Part shown: positions 35,988-39,410 of the stretch, piece by piece
Layout: the number at the start of each line of letters is the position of its first letter
How positions within the stretch are numbered: the stretch's first letter is position 1
DNA from: Oscillospiraceae bacterium
GTDB lineage: Bacteria > Bacillota > Clostridia > Oscillospirales > Ruminococcaceae
Reading direction: 5' to 3'
NCBI GenBank assembly: GCA_022768245.1
Contig: JALEMR010000081.1
Location: 1-39,410 of the forward strand
Length of the DNA: 39,410 nucleotides
Translations under genes and position numbers: made by a program
Notes under the pieces: generated by a model
Database searches by the model: none
Seen by the model: the letters and a program-made list of their open reading frames with translations, nothing else
Told to the model about the DNA's origin: nothing

Positions 35988-36016
35988 TGGACAAAGTCTG
36001 ATTTGTGTGATATAAT
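35988..36016 (+). promoter_or_regulatory. Promoter of the rhodanese-TtcA-like gene
   Basis: TGGACA (35988-35993), a 17-bp spacer and TATAAT (36011-36016) lie ~33 bp before the ATG. It is divergent from the Ter-module promoter, with ~54 bp between the two -35 boxes. Confidence 0.8.
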
Positions 36017-36048
36017 ATATTTGAAAAAAGAGAATTGGAGCTGATAAA

Positions 36049-37176
36049 ATGAACAGTGAGATAACAGTCGATGAACTGAAAAATATACCCGAAAACAGCT
36101 ATATGCTGATAGATATACGAGATGAATATGCATTCAGCTTCGGTCATATAGACGGTGCGGTGAATATCCCGCAGGATAAGCTTGACGAAAAGCTGTCCGA
36201 GCTTCCGAAGGACAAGAAGCTGATGATATGCTGCAAAAGCGGACTTATCAGCCGCGAAACAGCGGATATGCTCTGCGAAAAGGGCTTTGACGCGTATAAC
36301 CTAAGCGGCGGCTACTGCGACTGGCTGAGGATAAAGCTTGAAAACGGCAGCGTGACCGAAGCCGTTGAAAAAAGCATACGGAAAAAATTCCACAAGGAGC
36401 TGTGGAGCAGATTCGCAAAGGCGATAACAGTCTATCAGCTTGTGAGCCCGGGAGATAAGATAGCGGTCTGTATTTCGGGCGGCAAGGATTCCATGCTTAT
36501 GGCAAAGCTTTTCCAGGAGCTGAAAATGCATGATAAATTCCCCTTTGAGCTGGTGTTCCTTGTTATGGACCCGGGCTATAGTCCCGAAAACCGCCGCATT
36601 ATCGAGAAAAACGCGGAGTCCATGTCTATCCCGATAACTGTATTCGAGTCGGATATATTCGAGTCGGTCTATAATGTGGACAAGAACCCCTGCTACCTCT
36701 GCGCACGAATGAGACGAGGCTATCTCTACAGCAAGGCAAAGGAGCTGGGCTGCAACAAGATCGCCCTCGGACATCACTTTGACGACGTTATCGAGACCAT
36801 ACTCATGGGCATGCTTTACGGCGGGCAGGTCCAGACCATGATGCCCAAGCTGCACAGCACCAATTTCGAAGGCATGGAGCTTATCCGTCCCATGTACCTT
36901 ATCCGCGAGGACGATATCAAGCACTGGCGGGATTATAACGATCTTCATTTTATTCAGTGCGCCTGCCGTTTCACCGATACCTGCACAACCTGCAATCCCA
37001 CGGGCACAGGCTCAAAGCGGCAGGAGATAAAGCGTCTTATCGCCGAGATGAAGAAGGTAAATCCGCAGGTGGAGATGAATATCTTCCGCAGCGTGGAAAA
37101 CGTAAATCTGAACACGGTCATCGCCTACAAGGACGATTCGGGAGTGCACAGCTTTCTGGACGATTACGGCGAATAA
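36049..37176 (+). CDS. Rhodanese - TtcA-like PP-loop ATPase fusion
   Basis: This 375-residue protein starts with a rhodanese domain, ~1-100 (MLIDIRDEYAFSFGHIDGAV, then active-site loop MICCKSGLISRETAD). A PP-loop tRNA-thiolation domain of the TtcA family follows (AVCISGGKDSMLMAKLFQEL at ~140, CYLCARMRRGYLYSKA, ALGHHFDDVIETILMGMLYG). Further Cys pairs near the end (CACRFTDTCTTCNPTG) could hold an FeS cluster. TtcA makes 2-thiocytidine in tRNA using a PP-loop adenylation step; the fused rhodanese could hand over persulfide sulfur (inferred). GGAG lies 8 nt before the ATG. The next gene, serine acetyltransferase, is in cysteine synthesis, consistent with a sulfur theme. Confidence 0.87.
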   Translation: MNSEITVDELKNIPENSYMLIDIRDEYAFSFGHIDGAVNIPQDKLDEKLSELPKDKKLMICCKSGLISRETADMLCEKGFDAYNLSGGYCDWLRIKLENGSVTEAVEKSIRKKFHKELWSRFAKAITVYQLVSPGDKIAVCISGGKDSMLMAKLFQELKMHDKFPFELVFLVMDPGYSPENRRIIEKNAESMSIPITVFESDIFESVYNVDKNPCYLCARMRRGYLYSKAKELGCNKIALGHHFDDVIETILMGMLYGGQVQTMMPKLHSTNFEGMELIRPMYLIREDDIKHWRDYNDLHFIQCACRFTDTCTTCNPTGTGSKRQEIKRLIAEMKKVNPQVEMNIFRSVENVNLNTVIAYKDDSGVHSFLDDYGE

Positions 37177-37182
37177 TGCAAA

Positions 37183-37210
37183 ACCGCACGGAGGAAAATG
37201 TCCGTGCGGT
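37183..37210 (+). terminator. Terminator of the rhodanese-TtcA-like gene
   Basis: A perfect 10-bp stem (ACCGCACGGA with TCCGTGCGGT) with an 8-nt loop, preceded by AAA and followed by ATTTTCAT, 7 bp beyond the stop codon. Confidence 0.8.
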
Positions 37211-37216
37211 ATTTTC

Positions 37217-37318
37217 ATACTAATCCACGATAAAAGTGTAGACAAAAGATCTGCGCAAAAACCATATATTCAAGTTTTAGCTTGGTTTTTTGTACACTTT
37301 TTGATCGGGAATTAGTAT
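37217..37318. repeat. 102-bp palindromic element, copy B
   Basis: The left arm (37217-37240) and right arm (37293-37318) are imperfectly complementary: ATACTAAT/ATTAGTAT at the ends and AAAAGTGTA/TACACTTTT further in. The core from 37250 (TCTGCGCAAAAACCATATAT) matches the core of the element at 13168-13269 at the same offset, 33 bases from the left end. The right end reaches the last base of the serine acetyltransferase stop codon. Confidence 0.75.
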
Positions 37319-38274
37319 CATATGTTATAGTACCATGTTTCGTCCTGGTCGAACTCCGTCCGTTCGGCGGGGCGGGAGGTGCCGTAATTGTAGCTTAGCT
37401 CCTGATTTTTGATGCTCACCTTAGCTCCCTCGGGGATAGACGATGTGATGAAGGCATTTCCTCCGATGACGGCATTTCTGCCCACGACGGTCTCTCCGCC
37501 GAGTATGGAAGCTCCCGAATAGATTGTGACGTTATCCTCGATGGTAGGGTGACGCTTTTTATTTTTCAGCTTCTGACCGCCCCTTGTGGAAAGGGCACCG
37601 AGAGTAACTCCCTGATATATCTTGACGTTGTCTCCGATGACGGTGGTCTCGCCCACGACAATGCCCGTGCCGTGGTCGATGAAGAAATATTTCCCGATAG
37701 TGGCTCCGGGGTGGATATCAATTCCCGTAACGCTGTGAGCGTATTCCGTCATCATGCGGGGGATAAGGGGCACATTCAGCAGATACAGCTCATGAGCTAT
37801 CCTGTTGACCATTATAGCGAAAAGTCCGGGATAGGAGAAGATTATCTCGTCCTTGTTGAAAGCGGCAGGGTCTCCGTCGAAGGCAGCCTGCAGGTCGGTA
37901 TTGACATATTCCCTTATTTTAGGTATCGTATTGAGAAACGCTATTGCACGCCTTTCGGCTTCGGCTGTAATATCGGATTCATCCGCATTTCCGAACATGG
38001 GGTCATAGGGCAGCACAATGGTTATCTGCTTGATAAGATTGTACAGAACATCCTCCAGAAGCATAGTCATATTGTTCCGCACGGTATAGATGCGGTAAGC
38101 GCTGTTTTTGAAAAAACCGGGGAATATGATGTTGCGGAGCTTGTCCACAATTTCGATAACGACCTCCTTTTTGGGGTGGTCGAAGGAATTAACGGTGTCG
38201 ATATCCCTTCCCGAGTCATAGTCGGTCATTATATCCTCAATAAGCCTTGTGACTTCATTTTCAAGCTTGTGCAT
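37318..38274 (-). CDS. cysE: Serine O-acetyltransferase (EpsC/CysE type)
   Basis: This 318-residue enzyme makes O-acetyl-L-serine from serine and acetyl-CoA, the first step of cysteine synthesis. The N-terminal ~170 residues are helical. The C-terminal left-handed beta-helix of hexapeptide repeats has catalytic His residues in GIDIHPGATIGKYFFIDHGT and GIVVGETTVIGDNVKIYQGV. The acyl-CoA loop region KNKKRHPTIEDNVTIYSGA follows. The tail after the helix (QELSYNYG...) is longer than in the E. coli enzyme. The ATG at 38274 lies 9 nt behind AAGGAGG; a GTG at 38280 is too close to it. A hairpin sits in the leader directly before the ribosome site. Confidence 0.93.
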   Translation of the reverse strand: MHKLENEVTRLIEDIMTDYDSGRDIDTVNSFDHPKKEVVIEIVDKLRNIIFPGFFKNSAYRIYTVRNNMTMLLEDVLYNLIKQITIVLPYDPMFGNADESDITAEAERRAIAFLNTIPKIREYVNTDLQAAFDGDPAAFNKDEIIFSYPGLFAIMVNRIAHELYLLNVPLIPRMMTEYAHSVTGIDIHPGATIGKYFFIDHGTGIVVGETTVIGDNVKIYQGVTLGALSTRGGQKLKNKKRHPTIEDNVTIYSGASILGGETVVGRNAVIGGNAFITSSIPEGAKVSIKNQELSYNYGTSRPAERTEFDQDETWYYNI

Positions 38275-38297
38275 CTGCACGTACCTCCTTGGAATAC

Positions 38298-38329
38298 TGC
38301 GGATGGCAGGAAAAGCTGCTCCTCCGCAG
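38298..38329 (-). promoter_or_regulatory. Hairpin in the leader of the serine acetyltransferase gene
   Basis: CTGCGGA (38298-38304) pairs with TCCGCAG (38323-38329), and an inner GGAGCAGCTTTTCCTGCC part can also fold. It sits ~12 nt before the ribosome site on the minus strand. The whole leader region (38281-38381) is only about 100 bases and shows no T-box or S-box motif. Function is unknown; it may affect translation or mRNA stability. Confidence 0.35.
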
Positions 38330-38381
38330 ACAATAATTTTAAGATATCAGAAAAATCTCATTATGTAACAGCCGCCCGCCC

Positions 38382-39173
38382 TCATATCTCGCGGGGAAAT
38401 ATGTCGTAGAGATCGTTGTTTCGGAACGTCATTTCCACGGCGTCGCCGACAATAACGTAATCTGCCAGATCTATTTCAAGGTCGCTCAGCAGTTCGCGGA
38501 GCTTTTTGATCGTTTCCACCTCATCACTGTACGGCATGGGACTGCTGTACAGATGATTATGCGCCGCGATCACATTGGAGCTTCCGCAGCCCAGCGCAGC
38601 CTCAACGATACTGCGAAAGGAGAAATTCTCCACGGGAAAGCCCTCAAATTCGGGACGGGAGGTATATTCGGCATATTCCCTGCGGGACATTTTGTTCACG
38701 TCCGCCGAAAAGCGCCTGCCTGCGTAGATAAGCTTTGTAGTTATCAGAGACATGTCGTTTCGGAAGCAGGCGATGTATATCTCAAATCTGTCGTTCGAGA
38801 ACAGGGAGCGGAAAAGCCTTCTGACCTTATCCTGTGAATCGTATATCATCTCCGAAGGCGGAGCGCTGAAATACAGGTCGGTGGAGGCGGGTATCATTCG
38901 GAACAGCACGGCGGCATTTTCGGACAGTCCGAAGGGCTTAAGCTCGTCCGCTTCGGCGTCAAGGACGGCGGACAGACTGCCGAAACGGTCGATGAGCCTG
39001 TGAGCGAGAACGTTGGTATCCCTTCTGGGCACGCAGTAAAACAGTATCATTTCCAGTATCTGATGCTCGTCGAAGCCGTAAAGACCCGTTTGGAGAAATC
39101 TTTCCCGCACCCGTTTCCTGTGGCCCATGTGAACATTTTTATTTATTGATGATACGCCGTCGTTTTTGCTCAT
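38382..39173 (-). CDS. radC: RadC-family (JAB/MPN domain) protein
   Basis: This 263-residue protein has an N-terminal UPF0758/HhH-like region (HMGHRKRVRERFLQTGLYGF, then DEHQILEMILFYCVPRRDTN and LIDRFGSLSAVLDA) and a C-terminal JAB1/MPN metalloprotease-like domain with AAHNHLYSSPMPYSDE (H-x-H ... D). The usual HNHPSG of RadC is HNHLYS here, so the metal-site loop is altered. The DNA-repair role given to the family is doubtful; some members act with mobile DNA. Starts at 39173 (MSKNDG) and 39182 (MISMSK) are both possible behind GAGGGG. The longest open frame runs into the palindromic repeat and is not the real start. Confidence 0.8.
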   Translation of the reverse strand: MSKNDGVSSINKNVHMGHRKRVRERFLQTGLYGFDEHQILEMILFYCVPRRDTNVLAHRLIDRFGSLSAVLDAEADELKPFGLSENAAVLFRMIPASTDLYFSAPPSEMIYDSQDKVRRLFRSLFSNDRFEIYIACFRNDMSLITTKLIYAGRRFSADVNKMSRREYAEYTSRPEFEGFPVENFSFRSIVEAALGCGSSNVIAAHNHLYSSPMPYSDEVETIKKLRELLSDLEIDLADYVIVGDAVEMTFRNNDLYDIFPREI

Positions 39174-39205
39174 TGAGATCATATCCCCTCGGTCCGGTAT
39201 TGAAC

Positions 39206-39372
39206 TAAGAACCTGTCCACATAGGATATGTGTGCGGATTTTCGAGCATAATTTTGTTGCAGACAAGGCAAAAATGCGCAGGCGGGCTGGCGCCCGGCAA
39301 GCATTTTTAACGCAGTCTGCGGCAAAATTTGTCGAAAAGACGTGCGCATACGCTTGTGAAGACAGGTTCTTA
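39206..39372 (+). repeat. MITE-like palindromic repeat, right copy (complete)
   Basis: Perfect terminal inverted repeats TAAGAACCTGTC (39206-39217) and GACAGGTTCTTA (39361-39372) bound a 163-bp element between TA dinucleotides. TA ends suggest a TA-target element of the IS630/Tc1-mariner type (inferred). The interior is a long imperfect palindrome around GGCGGGCTGGCGCCCGGC. The sequence from 39207 to 39345 is the inverse of the left-edge copy at 1-138. It contains no gene, and lies just upstream of the radC start. Confidence 0.8.
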
Positions 39373-39410
39373 TATCCTGTCAGAGCCAGAATGCCTCTTC
39401 CTCCGTTTCT

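Noticed and set aside
38281..38381. T-box or S-box riboswitch before the serine acetyltransferase gene
   Set aside because: Leader is only ~100 bases and lacks the T-box or SAM-riboswitch conserved segments; only a simple hairpin is visible.
39174..39266. N-terminal extension of the RadC-family ORF into the palindromic repeat
   Set aside because: The extension is encoded by repeat sequence, and the GAGGGG ribosome site fits starts at 39182 or 39173.

Overview
The window reads as a chromosomal segment of an anaerobic low-to-mid-GC Bacillota, most likely a Ruminococcus-like member of the Clostridia. This is inferred from strong AGGAGG ribosome binding sites, consensus sigma-A promoters with 17-bp spacers, a complete clostridial-type rnf operon headed by apbE/NusG-II/Gx-transporter genes, an EpsC-type serine acetyltransferase, and Thr-rich tails on Ser/Thr kinases. 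No rRNA or tRNA gene is present to fix the taxon. The window has no integrase, transposase or phage gene. Copies of one ~165-bp palindromic MITE-like repeat lie in opposite orientation at its two ends, and a second, 102-bp element family occurs twice inside.

Region by region: (1) 240-1775 (-) encodes a rare XRE / APH-kinase / DUF2087 fusion. (2) 2349-13082 (+) is a Ser/Thr phosphorylation signalling cassette: a small HTH protein, a zinc-ribbon FHA protein, a PP2C phosphatase, a membrane-anchored trypsin-like protease with a cytosolic FHA domain, a membrane-anchored PP2C, a decayed kinase relic, and two paralogous transmembrane Ser/Thr kinases. The kinases have nearly identical cytosolic halves but different ectodomains, one of them leucine-rich. 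(3) 13284-19198 (-) is a LuxR-type two-component system preceded by a 1186-residue polytopic membrane protein built from ~115-residue internal repeats. (4) 19410-23142 holds a GH2 beta-galactosidase facing a divergent AraC-type regulator that is broken by an internal deletion and probably a frameshift. The two promoters meet at a palindrome. (5) 23283-30277 (+) is the apbE-NusG_II-Gx-rnfCDGEAB operon for the ferredoxin:NAD oxidoreductase and its flavinylation. (6) 30390-35858 holds a cytosolic protein with a YceG-like N-terminus and a trypsin domain, convergent with a four-gene operon (HpcH/HpaI-like C-C lyase, PRTase-TRSP, PRTase-PELOTA, HAD phosphatase). This operon is the 'biosynthetic module' known from tellurium-resistance (Ter) stress loci, here without any TerC, TerD, TelA or ATP-grasp gene in view. 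(7) 36049-39173 carries a rhodanese/TtcA-like PP-loop fusion, serine O-acetyltransferase and a RadC-family protein.

The most unusual material is the stand-alone Ter-type biosynthetic module beside a YceG-protease fusion, the phospho-signalling cassette with its inside-out FHA protease and kinase relic, and the 102-bp elements, which keep a common core while their complementary arms have changed completely.
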